64,000 nucleotides of DNA from Macquaria australasica (GCA_005408345.1 SEMN01000008.1:2728001-2792000); one strand, 5' to 3'. Numbered from the stretch's first letter, positions 25,225 to 39,614 are shown. A program made the numbers and translations. Notes: generated from the letters alone by a model not told the origin.

Positions 25225-25445
25225 TGTTTCAAGTTAAGTCAATTTTATTATTTTGCCCGAAATCACAAATTTGCCTAAAAGGGTTTTACAATCTGTATAA
25301 CATTTGTCAACCTCCGTCCTTATACCCTCGTTTCTGATAAGGAAAAAATCTCTGAGAAAAACCCTTTAATGAAAATGAAATCTCAGGAAAAACAAGAGAG
25401 CAGGCATCCCTCTTCCAGGACAGACAGGCATGCAATAGATGCCCT
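25225..25445 (-). repeat. Interspersed repeat, teleost retroelement-like
   Basis: Landmarks are 'gtcaattttatt', 'cacaaatttgcct', 'gttttacaatctgtat', 'gataaggaaaaaatctctga', 'cccttccagg'-like sequence near 25,410 and 'tgcaatagatgcc'. I recognise this order as a repeat scattered through percomorph genomes; its source element is not certain. Confidence 0.5.
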
Positions 25446-26214
25446 AAGTGTACAGTAATTAAAGTTATTATCGTAAACTTACGTTATGGATGGTAAAATT
25501 ACACTACACTCTAAAATTCCTCACTTTATTTTTGCCTTAATGTCACATCAGAGAGGCACTTCAGCTAGCGAGAGGGTTACCTGATCAGTTGAAATGCCTT
25601 GATTGTTAGCTGGAGTGCTGCTCTGAAATGAACCCTAACCCTAAATGAAATCCTGACTGTAACCTTGCACACAGTAGAGATGCGTTCATTATGAATATTA
25701 TGCTGTTGCTCCGGGCTTCTCCCATAGGCAGGACCCAAGTGGAGCAGTCAGCTAGATGCAATCTACTTCATGAAAATTACCATAACAACACAAAGCTGTG
25801 GAAGGAGGCAAAGGGAGGTGCATGCAAATGGAACAGCAATGAAAGAAGACCGCAGGCCCAATCAAGCTGTCATAACACAGAATAATAACAACTGAAAGCC
25901 ATTAAAACCTTTCACTCTGAACCGTTACACCTCACTGTGCAAAGAATAGGATTGAGAGGCCCTCATATCCCTCATTTTGCCTAAACAGTCACATATACAC
26001 ACCAGGCTTTATCTAACTCACATCCATCATCTCCAGATTATAATGAGACATTCATCAAAAGGAGTCTTGTGCTGGAAAACAATTATCCATCCCCTTGTCA
26101 TTTGTTCCTGTTTAGACTTTTCATAGAAATGTCTCTTCTCTGCTGTCCATGGAAACATTTTCAGACATGTTTTCCATCCAAAAGAGAAGTAAAACTGATG
26201 GTTCGTGTTTGAGT

Positions 26215-26735
26215 TAATAATGTGCGTGTTACCGTTTCAAATGACCAAAGCCTGATGTAATTTATTCCTCTGTGCCATAGAGCTCCATTGTTGTCCAAAA
26301 ACGATTAAAAACACATAATTGAGCCACAGCATTGCACTGGCTGACATTTTCCTTCATTACCATAAACATGAGCAGTGTTGATCCCACACACATTCTGCTG
26401 CTGTAAATACTCACTAGAGCACAAAATGTCTATTAATCCGCAGCTGAAAATAGTCCCCAACAAAAGCACTGTTTACTCCTGTTTGAGTAACGTTTGCTAA
26501 AAACTACAGTGCCCAGCTGTTTTAGGAAGTTATTTGGTCTTTTTAAAAATAAAAATAAAAATATGTTTTACTAACATTGTGACCTGTTTTTTAAAGAAAT
26601 GGGCTTGGGGCTGAGGTCCACAGAGAGACAGGGAGGGTCAGAAAGTATTGAGAGACAGGAACACATTGTTGGTTTTGGGCTTTTCATGGGATTTTATTGA
26701 CAAAAACAGAAGCATAGCCGTATCCTTTAAGTAAC
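26215..26735 (+). mobile_element. MITE family shared with 36,561-37,191 (5'-truncated copy)
   Basis: Shared blocks in the same order are 'cctctgtgccat..gctcc', 'taaatactcacta', 'tattaatc..ctgctgaaaat'-like sequence, 'gagtaacgtttgct', 'aactacagtgcccagctgtt' and 'catgggattt..tgac', ending in 'tatcctttaa'. The left terminus seen in the other copy is missing here. Confidence 0.65.
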
Positions 26736-29700
26736 AAAACATTGCCTGGATTAGATAAAGGTTTAAAGAAAATCTGGGGAAAGTATCATTCTGTCGTCAG
26801 TTTAGAAGCAAAACAGCACAACAGATAAAGCATTTTTACTCCTGACTCCACATGCATAATTTCAAAATGTGTTAGTCAACCTGAGATCACAGACAGGACA
26901 ACAGTGTGTCTGAAAAGTACAACAGAAATCACTGCTTCTATACTGCATGTTTTCAAAGCATTATTTCAGCAGAGGCTGAAATATGATGTGGTACCTGAAC
27001 TGCAGATTTCTCAGCCAAAAAAATCTGCTGTGTTATGTGATGCAACAAGAGAAACGGTCATGATATCAGCCAGACAGACTGTCAACCAGAACAGCAGTCA
27101 CAATCCAGTGCTCAGAGAAAGACTGTGGTAGCTGCTAAAGACCCCAAAGTCCAGCCTCAAACTCCCACACTTCTATATAACACACTACAACAAGTTTAAA
27201 CAAAAATAATCTACTGTGAGCTTTACAATGCTGCTGTTTTATACAGTCAAAGCAGGGCTGGAAAATCGTGTAAAGGGAAAAAAACCCAAAAGTGTGAGCA
27301 ATTGAATTTGCTAAACTCCTCCCCCCCCCAAACAACAATTGTCCAATCATAGCTTAGCAACCATATCTAGGCATGGCAGGTTTTTCTAGCTTTGGATGTC
27401 TCCACATGCCGAAACCACAGATGTATTAAGAGAGCTGAATATGGCGCAGCCGTTCAGCCTGCCAGTAACTCCCAGTGGCCACTAGCAGTACTGCAGTGAA
27501 AATAGCATTTTCCCCATTAGAACACCATCATGAACTCAACCAAGGTTTTATGTTTGTAAAACTTTCCCAGAGCCTAGAAAAGCAATTTTAAAGTGTGTGT
27601 AAGTCCATGGGCAATGCAGCAACATGTGGGCGGGGCCAGCGGGAGAAACACTAATGTGCGTGTGCTATTACGGTAACATTAGCGGCTCTGTCCTGCTTTA
27701 TATTGGATTCGAAATAACAGTCTAATCTTATCGACTGCTTCTACAGTGCAATACAAGAATGTAAGAATGCTGTTTCTTCCACATGGATCATCAGCTGGTG
27801 CCTGGGACCTGTTAGCTTTAGCCTCAGTCTTTCAGCACGGTATCATGTATGTAGCCATCAGGTGTATACTGTATTTAAACCCCCTTTTACCAGGTTCTCA
27901 TTTTAAAATGTAAGCCAGAGACAAATTGCAAACCAAGTCATCAAGCTAACGTTAATGATGATAAAATCTGTTGCAACAGCAAAATTGAAGGGCACCGACT
28001 AGAGAGAAGAAGTCTGCTTCTTTACACCTACAGGCATAGCAACAGTAACTAAGGGGGGCGGGGCTTAGCAAAATGTTTGTTTGAGCAAAGTCAAATTGTT
28101 GTTGAATTCTCTCAACTGTTTTTTACATTTAGAGAAAGTCAAGAGATGCCGTCAAACACGCAAAGTCTTCAGCAACACTTAAAACAGTGGATGTGTGATG
28201 AGCCTGAGCAGCCGTGTGGTGGGGGTCACGGGGTCAGACCATCATGTTGTAGCGGTAAAGAAAGATGACAACATTTCGCGGGACCTGATGCACCCAAAGC
28301 TGCTAACATGGTTCTCTCATGATGCTCCTGTGTTTCAAGATGTCCACCTCCTGCATATTGCAGTCATTATTTGTAAAACTGTCTTCTGAAAATAACACAC
28401 ACTGGAAACTTGAAAAATGTGACACATAGGCTACTTAACATGCAGAAGTAATGAAGCAATTAGTTTAAATTACCTGAGTAATAACTTGTAAAACTATTAG
28501 AACTATATGATTTTTCAAATGTAATCAGCATAGCTTTTTTTATTTCCCATGGGAAATTTGTCTTGAGAATACAAGCACTGATGCTTCCACTCAATCTCAT
28601 TATATCAATTTCCTTGTTCAACCACACTGACTTGATACATTTGGATGAACAATTAATTATTTTATTCATAAAAAAAAAAAGCCTCTGAATTCACACTCCA
28701 GCGATATGCAAACACACACAAGCCTCAATTCATTTACACATACACAAAAACGTTTTTATGCATACATCAGAGTATCAGTGTTTCTTAATTTGGTCGCATG
28801 TATTGGCTTGTCTCTGTGGTCTTTTAGTGTGACACCTTTAGAAACTTTTGTCTGTGTTCAGGAGCGGTGGCTGTCGCTTTCCATACAAACTACCAGGTTC
28901 TTCTTGTATTGATTTAAAGAAAAAAACACATATTGCTAAAAGAATTCCAAGGCCAAGTTTTACATGCAGTAAATTCAAGGAACTTTAGGGTGCTCTTGAA
29001 GATGAAAAAACAAACTGATCATAGAAAAGAAATGTTCTTCAGGCACTATTAGACAGGACAAGGAGAAAACGTATATGAAAATCCTTAATTTAGTCAGACA
29101 TAATGGCTTTAAACACTGACCAGTTTCGACCTCACAGGGACGTCATTCATTGATTACACCTGGTATTCTTTATGTACAGTTCACCAGAAGTAAACACTAT
29201 GCAACCCACAGTGTAAATATGTTTCACTTACTGGGTACCTTGGTTGGTACAAGCTTTATAATTACCTTAAAAAAGAGGTGAACTAGAAATGGCTTTATTT
29301 CTTTAGCCAACATACCCAAGACTTACACTGTAATAAAGGAGCTTTCTTACACATTTTCAGTATTTTGTCTTGATAGTAATGTTTTGTCAATAAAAGAGTA
29401 ATGGCCCCAATGGCCACTCAGCTGGAATTTCTTATGCATGCTTTTCAACAAAAAAAAGTTGGTAAAAACATAGAGAAAATGGAATTTTTTTTGTGAGTGA
29501 TAATGCTATTCTTTATATTATATGTTGTCTAACAAACCACATATTACACATGTTATAGCTACAGCCATAATGGTACACCTGCCTTCTGCCCAGACTTAAC
29601 CTAATGTTTTATTCCCCAGTAACAACAATAATGTACACATATTAATATTAAACAGCACTCCATATAAAAAAACAAACTTTTAACAATGTCATTTTCCAAA

Positions 29701-29869
29701 GTTTTTTGCAAGTATCTCATAATCTTAAATAATGATACTAGACAACAAGATTATTTTAAGTCCCTCTTAAGCACAAAGTTGTTACCCCCTTACTCCCTAA
29801 CATCTTGTCTTCTTCTAGTCCTGGTGTAGGTACCCATTAAGTATTTTAATGATACCCTGAAGAGGCAAG

Positions 29870-29945
29870 GCCATTTTATTTGTACAGCACCTTTTTAACA
29901 CAAAGGCAATTCAAGGTGCTTTACATAAAGTGAGGAAATTAATTA
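29870..29945 (-). repeat. LINE/SINE 3' tail, inverted
   Basis: 'ccattttatttgtacagcac' followed by 'caattcaaggtgctttacataaa' is the reverse complement of a widespread teleost retroposon 3' tail. No upstream reverse transcriptase was seen. Confidence 0.55.
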
Positions 29946-32900
29946 GAAAAACAATGAAAAGGAAAATAAAATATTAAAAATAAGTAAAATAGATAAAATA
30001 ACCAATACAAACCAACAAAATAATAATATACCAAAAATACAATTACAGTGAAATTAATTAGTCAGTTAGTTTGTTAGTTTATTGACTTAAATATCACAAT
30101 ACAAATATATAAAATTGAAATATAAAATATAAAATATAAAAATTGATTACACTGTAAAGCACTAGCTACATTAATCCATCACATAATAAAATGATAAAAT
30201 ACAAAGAAAAAACTATCCTAATGATATCTAAATATATTAATGGAATAACCTTACAAATCATGCAGTATGGTGCGGCGCCATCAATAGCTACAGTTGCGAA
30301 TGTTGCTTATAAAAAGGGTTTATAGTTTTGCTTGTTAGATACGTGAACCACTTCACTTTTTGTGTGGATCTTCCTTGTTGAAAGACCAAGGATTTTAAAG
30401 CAGTGGATGTCAAAGCTTTTGTACAGTCAATAAGAAGTGAGTCACTGTGTCATTGACTGTAAGACAATTTTAAAAGAAACATTTTATTTAAGAGCCATTG
30501 CAAGTAAGGATGTGTCAAGCTTGAGTCCAAACAGAGCTCTGGTATTATACACTCACAGCTTAGTGCTCTATTCACATTCAGTTCACTCAATTCACAAATT
30601 AGATTAAACTGCAAATTATAAACTAATGACAGAGACCTCATTCACAAGTTCTTGACAGACTAGAAATAGGGCGAAAGATTTCCGCCTCTCTGAATCTTCT
30701 AAAAACAATCCACCTCCTCCGCTGATTGAATTTGGAGTAAATTGACCCTTTCCTCGGTTACAACAGTGTGTGAATGAAGTTCTGTGATCTGTTTATGTGA
30801 GCACAGTGTTTATCATCAGTTTATTACCCTCATTGACTCTGAAGGTATTTTGCAGGATGCCGCATCTCGTAGCAGGAAAGAGGGGGAGGCAGATAGTGAG
30901 AGCCAATTGTGTGTGAATGTGATATAAAAACACACTTTGCCCATCAGTCATGCATTTTCATTAGCTGACATTTGCTGACATTTTGTGGCTTCCTATTTAT
31001 TCGAGCGTTTATAATGCAACAAATCAATACTGTAAATATTGAGAAAACCAAGCAGACGTGGAAGACCAGAATAGTTTTGTCATGATGTTGAGCTGATATT
31101 AATCTAATCTTAACTTTCAGGTTATTAATGTGGAATTAAGTGCCTCCAGCCACATTTCTGGTCCCTTTACATGAACACTTTCAGGCCAAAAAATGCATCT
31201 TTGTCCTGCTTCAGTCTCTAATTAGCTTCAAATATGGATTTATTGCACATTTTCTTTTTTCGAAATAACTAAGGATATTTGAAAATGAAGAAGTGTTGGA
31301 TGTGAATAATTGCATTCAAGATTAACAATGCATTACATTGACTGACTGGTTGATTAAAACCTTTATTTTTACAGGGGAAATTAGCTTGTTTTACACTGAT
31401 ATACAAATAACAGTGACAAGTAATAGTTACAGGATTAGAGGCAACATTGCCATGAAGAGTTCTAAATAAAGTCAACTCAGTGAGTTGGTTGAAAAACTCA
31501 TTTTAACATCTCCAACTGACTCGTTTTATAACTAGATCCTTGTAAGAGGGTCTTAAATATGCACTTGATGGCTACATACATGATGTCATGCTAAAAAAAC
31601 TGAGGCTAATATTGCAAAAAGTTGATGATAAGGAGCAGGAGTGTAGAGCTCGTGGGTCCTTGTATTACAGTACAATATTATAAATACAAATGTAATTAAG
31701 ATGTCATTCGTTCTTATATAACCATTGAGTGGTTTGGATACCTACATACTTGGACAAGCAACATAGTGTTCATATTTTCAAACACTATCCTTCACTTTTA
31801 CAAGAAAAGGATTTAATGATGAGGACTAACCAATGAGTTTGACAAACGTAACGCTACCTATCACGAGTTTCTCGAGTGTTGACTTCCTTAAGCCAAATAA
31901 AAAGCAGGACAGTGATGCTATCGTTACGGGGTGGATGTTCCAGTCCTGAACAGTTTTTTTTTAACATAATCTGTAACCAAACAAAATAATGTGGTGATAA
32001 TAAAGCTAATTACATGGATTGATAGGGTTGACAATGTTAAATTCACATTTTTGAACCTAAACTCTTTCAAACAGTTAATTTCAGCCAAATCTAATGACTT
32101 TCAGAGTTACTCTAATATGTGGATGATTCTGTTTTGCCCAAAATACCAGATGGCACCTCTTGTTTCCAATGTTTCACGCTATTTTCTATCCATCTCACTT
32201 TCAGACATGCCTCTGCTTCGTAATAAAATTTTGTGTTTGAGTTTAGTTCACTCCTCTTTGCCGCACTGAGTTTATGGCTTCATAACTCTACTGTGCATTA
32301 CCTGCATGCTTGGCTTGAGCATGAACTTACCCTGCTGGGTTGTCTACCTGTTCCTGGAGGTCATTCCCTCTGCGAACAGGTGGACAGAACTTGATCAGCC
32401 CACTCAGCATTTCCCCATATCCTGTGGAGCAGGATGCACTCTATACGCCAAATTGCTCTGGTAAACTGCCCACTGCACACATTTGAGCCCTGTGTATGCA
32501 TGAGGTCTTCAGAAAAATGTCAAGCACGTTTATTTTTCTTCTGAAGCAAATTAATTAGATTTTTATTAATTTAAAGCAGACTTAAGAGATCCTATATTTT
32601 GTTTTCAGGCAGGCAAGTCGAAGGTTATTAGGAATGTGCGACAAGCCAGCACTCAGGGCAGTGTGCATCATATTTTAAGAGCACTTCCATATTTAGACCA
32701 ACATCAGACCCTTTTTATTAAAGAGGGCTTTGAAAATCTTGAATATGTTTGACCTTCTTTACTGGAATTCATTTGCATCTGGCTTATTGGATGAAAGCAG
32801 TTTTGTGTTCCACGTAAACTGGCATTTTCTTGTCAGAGGAAGATACTGCGTGCGTAAATATTCAGCAGGAATAGACTGAAACCTTCCCTGGGGCTGCAAA

Positions 32901-33711
32901 TTAATGTGGTGAAATATAAAATTGGGTTCTTAAGTGTAAGATGGAGTCAGTCGATGTGGTCAAAAAGGGGCAGAGGTGCACCGTCGCGGAGTTGAAAGAG
33001 AAAATCGAGAGAAAAAATGTCTGTTACTGCCATTTAAACACCAGCTCAGCGAGATTTCAGAGTTGCCCCTCTGCAGATGTTCTGGGGGTCGCCTACTGAA
33101 ACCTCAGCACAAATGTCAGAGGAGATTTTTTCAAATGTCAGAGAGTTTAATTTACACTATAAGAAATGTACCACAGACATTGAGGGATGAGAATTCTTCA
33201 ATTGGCCTCTGAAAATGGCTGCTGATGAGCCCGGCTCTGGCATACATTGGACACTGGCTCAGTACAATGTGTGGCACTGATTAGATCTCTGCAGGGTTTC
33301 TCTCACTTTCAGCCCTATTATTGGATTCTTTCACAATACACAGGGAGGATGAAGCCTGTGCTCAGAATAGAGTTTAATGTGAGGTGTCTCTACCTTGGCA
33401 CAGGAAATCATTGCACAGTGGCTGAGCAAATAAAAGGAAGCGAGGTGGAGGAAGAGAGTGTGCTTCAGCATCTATCCCTGGTTTTTGGAAAGGATTTGAG
33501 GCACCATGTTAGTTTCATTGTTAGAATTATTGTCTTAAAGAAAGCAGATCCCCACTGCAGATTTTCTGTCCTCCATCTCACACGTCTTACAGAATGCGTT
33601 TCTATTTTAATCAATCCAGCTGTCTGTAACAAATCACAGACACTATATCCACGTAAACGAGGCCAGAAGCGTATTTTTGGGATTCAAGTCTATTTTCTTT
33701 CTTCTTAAAAT

Positions 33712-33805
33712 AAGATGGTGACCATAATAAACATTATACCTGCCAAACATCAGCATGTTAGCATTGTCATTCTAGTATTAGCATTTAGCTCAAAGCCTAT
33801 TTGTG
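33712..33805 (+). repeat. 'gttagcatgctaa' family fragment (copy 2)
   Basis: It contains 'aagatggtgaccataataaac', 'aaacatcagcatgttagc' and 'gcatttagctcaaagc', matching the central part of the copies at 7621 and 42,142. Confidence 0.6.
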
Positions 33806-36116
33806 CCTATAGTTACTTTGCTAATTCAGATTTGACACAAAATGATACGATCAGTTTATAAAATCAAAACCATTGTTAAACTACCCAACAGCAGGTTAAA
33901 TTGTAAAAAAAAAAAAATAAAAATGGCTCCACCTCGACAAGCTTTTAACATATTAATGCATCAGTGATAATAATCCAATACTATGAAAGGGGCCATTCTG
34001 TCTTCATAATGAATATTTTTACTTTTTAATAGATTTTGCAGAAACTACCATACTTTTACCTCAGTAAGATTTTTATTTGTATTTTTCACAGTATAGTATT
34101 GCTTATTTTACTTTACTAAAGGATCTCAGTTCTTCCTCCACCACTGACAGTAACCATATCCACTGTCGGCACATATTCAGTGCTGCTTTAAAATCAGTTT
34201 TGACTAACAAGCTTGAGATGAAATGAGGTCTAATGATCATGTTATCCCCTCACTCGCTTAATCATAATAACAATAAAAGGCTCTGATGTGAGGAAGGCAT
34301 CAAGTTAGGCAAATGGTATTTTAATTAGCACAGAAAATGCATCACATGATACGAGCAAATGCACCTAAATAACCTGTCGTACAAATCATGGATCTTATCC
34401 TGTCTACTGCAGGTGTAGCAGGAATTAGAGGAAACAGTAATGGGAGAAAAATGTCTTATCCTGTGTTCCATTACATTCAAAGGTATCTCAGGGTGCTTAT
34501 GAACCTCGAACGAAAATTGGTTTTATAATTAAAGTAATAATGAGAAGAACTCCCGCACGCTATCTCGCTTACTGCTGAAATATTTATTACAGCATTTTGG
34601 TCTGTCCGACCTTCATCAGATACTGGTACCTTGTTTTCAAGTTGCACCTATCTCTGACACACGTCACACATTTAGTTGTGCAGAGATTTTTTTTTCTATT
34701 TTGGATAATAAAAGTAATAAAAAATACATCAAAAACATGATCGCAGGTGTTTTTTCATCTGCCGTCTGTTGTGCTTTTAAAAATGCAGCTCTCTGATCTG
34801 TTTATTGGGCACTTTGCCATGAATCCACATCGAGATGAAATCCCACTGATGGACACTGTGTTGATCAGGCTTTTATTATTCAAAATATTACCCCAGAATC
34901 ATTATTTTTATTTAATGTAATGAAATGTCAGTCAGTGTCAAACCTATAGATAGGGAAAGCAAACACGCACAAGAGTCTTTGTGTGTCAGTTTCAGCACCA
35001 CGGACAGCTGCACTCAGTCATCTTCCTCCAGGCTGCATTTTGAAATTGCCAGTCCAAAGCAATCACAGAAGTTTAGATGAGTATATATCTGCCTCCTCAA
35101 AGTTCTGATGTGACACATTTACCCGCAGAATGCCCGCAGAAACAAGAAAACACACACCTGAGGCCAAATACATATTGCTTCTTGGTATTAAATAATTACC
35201 GCTCTGACAGGCCTGCCCAGCCCTCATATCATACTATCATCCCTGCAGTTCCTTATCTGGTTTGACATTTGAATTAGGTAGTGCGATGTGCACATTTTCA
35301 GGGGTGAGGCTAGCTTGTGTTTGCTGTCACACAGAGTCACTACGGGAGAGATGATGACCCACGCACCATGCTCCACTGAAAACCCTAATAAGCGTAGCCC
35401 GGCACCTGCACCAAGGAAGAGCTGCAATATCAACCATCTGATCAGCAGGTCAGCTGGGATTTGTATCCTGGGTCTTGTCTGATGAATGAATCATTTCCTC
35501 TCATCTGTCTCTCAAAACACACTGTGTCCAACGGCTGGATTGTGGAGGACATCAAATACAGACAGGGATGTGAAGGGAGGAGAAAACATAGACACAGTGC
35601 TGTCATGAATATATGATAACCCTCTTCAGGGAGAAACATGTTGAGGGAAAGAAAGGTGGATTTATGTTGGATGTCTTCCATGATTTCTTTTTTCTTGGGG
35701 CTGATGCAAGCCTACAGTCATTATCTCAAGAAAAATGGCAATTTGACTTTAATGTAACATTGTTCCCTCTTTGTCTCTCCCTCTGTGTCTCTTTCTCTGT
35801 CTCACTTCTCGCTTAATTTATTTTAATTAGGACCTTGGCGTAATTGCACATCATTCCTTGCAAGCTGAGTGATTTTGTTTCTGCGCATGACAGTGGCTTC
35901 CTGTGAACACGCTGGCTGCAGCTCAAGCTGGTTTTGTCGTAGCCCTGCTCAGTGGGACATATTATTAGACAAGCCCCCCCCTTCCAGTCCTCCACTCCAT
36001 CCTAGTTCCCCATTGCTTCAAAATAGTCATGGTTCAGGATTAGTTGTTGTGGGTGTCTTTATTTACCAGAATGTAGTGTACTGTTAATATTATATTAATG
36101 CAACACCGTATTACCT

Positions 36117-36566
36117 TTAAAGCAATACTTCAACATTTTGGGAAATAAGCTTACTGGTTTTCTTGCCGAGAGTTACGTGAGAAGATTAATATCTCTCTCA
36201 TGTACAGTAAACTGTAGCTGGAGCCAGCAGCCGGTTAGCTTAGCATAGCACCGAGAATGGAAACAGGGGGAAAAGCTAGCCTGAATCTGTCCAGAGGTAA
36301 CAAAATCCTTCGGTTTTTGTCGGGATTAAACAAATGAGATATGACATGTTATTTCGTGAGCATTAGAGGTTTTTTTTACCTTTGGACAGAGCCATGCTAG
36401 CTGTTTCCCTCTGTTCTCAGTATGTGTCCTAAGCTAAGCTAACTGGCTGCTTGCAGTAGCTTCATATTGACCGTACGTACATGAGAGTGGTATCGATCTT
36501 CTCATCTGACTGTCAGCAAGAAAGCTAATAAGCCCATTTCCCCAAAATGTTGAACTGTTACTTTAA
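36117..36566. mobile_element. MITE with long inverted ends ('caacattttgggaaata' family)
   Basis: The left end TTAAAGCAATACTTCAACAT and the right end ATGTTGAACTGTTACTTTAA are inverted partners that extend inward: 'cattttgggaaataagctta' against 'taagcccatttccccaaaatg', then 'gagaagat' against 'atcttctc'. The middle contains 'agccagcagccggttagctt' and 'gttaccttt'-type blocks typical of this teleost element. Related copies lie at 47,018-47,290 and 48,380-48,662. Confidence 0.75.
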
Positions 36567-37191
36567 AGGAGAAGGATGGCGATATTCTATATTTTTCTTA
36601 TTGTCAACAAATCCCATTAAGACACCAAATCCAACACTGAATTGATCCTACTAACAAGTATTGTGTGTGTAGCCAAAGTCTGATATACTGTAGCTTTTTC
36701 CTCTGTACCATTGACCTCCATTGTTTTTCAAAAACTATTGAAAGCAGATCTTTGATCAAAATGTCACCTAATGCAGCCGTGTGCATTAGGTGACATTTTG
36801 CTTCATTTCAACGAACGTGGGCACTGCTGATGTCCTGTTGCCGTAAATACTCACTACAGCACTAAATGAGTATTAATCTGCTGCTGAAAATCGTCCCAAC
36901 AAATGCACCATTTACTCCCATTTCCTCCAGTTTTGAGTAACGTTTGCTATAAACTACAGTGCCCAGCTGTTTTAGGAAATTACTGAGCCTTTTTTAAATT
37001 AAACTATGTATTTATGAGCTGTTTTTAAGATATTCATTCAATAGGAACCAATAGGCTTGGCACTGAGTGCCTCAAACATGATAGGGAATTTGGAAAATAT
37101 AAAGACATGGACACATTTATAATCGTGGTGTATTCATGGGATTTGTTGACTAACGGACAAAAAAAAAGATCACCAGAGTTATCCTTTAAAG
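36561..37191. mobile_element. MITE with CTTTAAAGGA termini, abutting the previous element
   Basis: The left end CTTTAAAGGAGAAGGATGG and the right end GAGTTATCCTTTAAAG form an inverted pair (CTTTAAAGGA/TCCTTTAAAG). Further in, 'caacaaatcccat' pairs with 'atgggatttgttg'. The left terminus overlaps the right terminus of the element at 36,117-36,566. It contains a perfect 18-bp hairpin at 36,758-36,799. A truncated relative lies at 26,215-26,735. Confidence 0.75.
36758..36799. repeat. Perfect 18-bp stem hairpin with 6-nt loop
   Basis: AAAATGTCACCTAATGCA, then GCCGTG, then TGCATTAGGTGACATTTT. The two arms are exact reverse complements. The corresponding place in the 26.2-kb relative keeps only something like the right arm, so the left arm looks like a local inverted duplication. 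Confidence 0.9.
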
Positions 37192-39614
37192 CACATTTGA
37201 TATGTCTGGTTTGAAGTGGCACGTATGTTCCAGTGAGTGGTTTAAACATATGCTGCAATTCTACAATTAACATAGGATTACATGTCTTAATCACGGGATT
37301 TCAAGCTTTGACTGCCAGTATCTTGGTGAATCCACATTCATATTCCCACACCTAAACGATGATCAACTTCTGATGCTGCTTTTCTCCCACAATAGCTTCA
37401 ACGAGTCGACTAATCCCGGGTTTTCTCTGCTAAGACGTGCCGACATATTATCAAAGTTTAAGCTACCTCGCAGACACGGAGGGAGCCTGTAGAATTCAAA
37501 TTTCAGTTCAAGTTGTGCTCGGGAGCTAATGAAAACTTGGGGATTATCAGTTATTGGCCACGATCAGGTCAATTGGAAGGTAGTCGAGCATCAGGAAGCC
37601 GAGTTGGGCCAAGATGTCTGCCAGAGGAAGGGGGAGGGGGGAAGAGCAGCAGATGCCCTAGACTGTGACAAGCAGACATGCTCTGGGTCATGCACAGTGG
37701 TAATTCCCAGAAAGGTCACACAAAATGACACCTACCAGCATTAAACCTGGCCCTGCTATCTCTCCCCTCTCTCTTCAGAGCTATAATCTGCTTGATTTGT
37801 CTCCCTAGCGCCGCTTGTGTCATCTCTCACGCTGCTTTCAGCCCCACTAATGCCACCTCTGACAACGAGAGGGCAAAAAGGGCAATCTCTGTTGCATTCC
37901 TCACGTTATGTTTCTCCAGCTGCATCGTATCCGACTTATACACGCAATGTCTTGGTGTGTGTAACGCCACGGAAATCAATGAAAAATGTATTTCATGGTA
38001 AACGTGTATAACTTTCTATTATTATTTTTTTATTACCTGAGGAGGAACTGTATGTCAAGGATTTATTATAACGTTAGCATTACAATGCTAAAGCAATTTG
38101 GTCAACTCCAGCAGTAAATTGGCTTGTCACATAAGATAGCATTAACGAGATGAACGGAAAATGCCAGGGAGCACATTAAATTATGAATGATGGAAATTAT
38201 ATTAACATTTAAATGAGACAGTCATGGTCCAGTGGGATTACTAGTTTTCAGTGTTTATGGTGTGGAATGATGTATCGCGAGGAAATCAGAAATGAATTTT
38301 AGTGTGTTATAACATGCCCATGGTTGTTCTTTACACAACAGCAGTTTACTTCTAAATAGCATCCTGATGAAACTGATGTGCTCATGATAGGCCCATTAAC
38401 AACTGGCCTATCACTGGTGTGGTAAATAAATAAGAGGAAAAAGGAGAGCAGCAGCAGAGAGACCGCATAAGTTTACATTCCTGTTTACTCCATATATCTG
38501 CTTCTTGTATGAGAAATGTTCGTGTGACTATTTCTCTGGAATCACAGCTCCTGATTCCCCCTGCTGCAGCTCCAGCAGCTATAAGCAATCACAGCAAAAC
38601 ATGTCCAGAGGGGACGGGGAAGGAAAATGAAAGCAGCAAGTACAGGCAATGACCTTTGCAGGCACCTAGCATGATAAATGTCAAAGGTTTTCTGTTTTTA
38701 ATTTGTCAGAGTTTCCAGAGAAGCCTGACCTATGCCTACTTTAAGCCACAGCGTTCCCATCACAGCAGTCGCTGAAGCGGCACCTCAAAACCTATTACTA
38801 CCCGCCTTTGCTGAGACTGGTGCTGTCAAAGCTGCAAATTAGCCCATTTGCAACCTTTCATAATGCACTGTAGCAAGGAACAGCATGTTTTTCTCAGGGA
38901 GGGCTGACGCTGAACAATGTAATGTATTGCAAGTGTGACATATTGCAGACAAACCAGAGCATATACATTCACATTTGGCAGGTGTCACTTTTGTGCTGTT
39001 CTGCAATCCATAATGCTTTCTTAGCAGATTTTGACCTTTTCGTGTTGAATGTGTGAGGTGTTGATACAGGAAACCAGCAGTATTATAAAATCAGGGCTTG
39101 GTTTGGTGTTTGTCAAAGTAAGCACATCTTTAAATTCCTTCACACTACATCATCAGTATGAATTTAATGCTGATATCTGACACGTGCCCTGAAATCTCCT
39201 CAAATCTGTGCAAAATATCAATAAGAAGAAAACACAATTGTCTGTATCCACTAAAAATGTGTTTCTCCTGGTGTCTTTACTTTGATCTTACTCCAGGGAG
39301 GAAAATGACAAAATTATGTCAATTTTACAGGTTATTTTCCCGCTGCTTGCTTTGTTTTCACACTGTGAAACAAAAACAAAAAAACAAGTTGCAGCAGCAA
39401 ACCAACAACAAATCCAGAGGTCAGAAATAAATACACACTGCACACACGGGGGAAACACATTTTGGTGCCAGACCTAACAAGAATCCAGGAGACTCATATG
39501 TTCAAATCAACAGCTGCGTGCTTGTGCTGCACCCTGCATGAATACATTTTTGTGAAAAACGTAGTTATGGCCGCCTGGCAGAAATGTGTTTTTCCTCGAT
39601 GGTGTGACTTTTGC

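Noticed and set aside
33247..33708. 153-residue ORF, plus strand, the longest in the gene desert
   Set aside because: No recognisable domain, no low-complexity or membrane pattern typical of a real gene, no promoter or splice context, and its end runs into a known repeat block (33,712). Treated as chance.
38386..38409. GATAGGCC...GGCCTATC inverted repeat
   Set aside because: The 8-bp arms with a short spacer are too short to call a terminator or RNA structure; likely chance.
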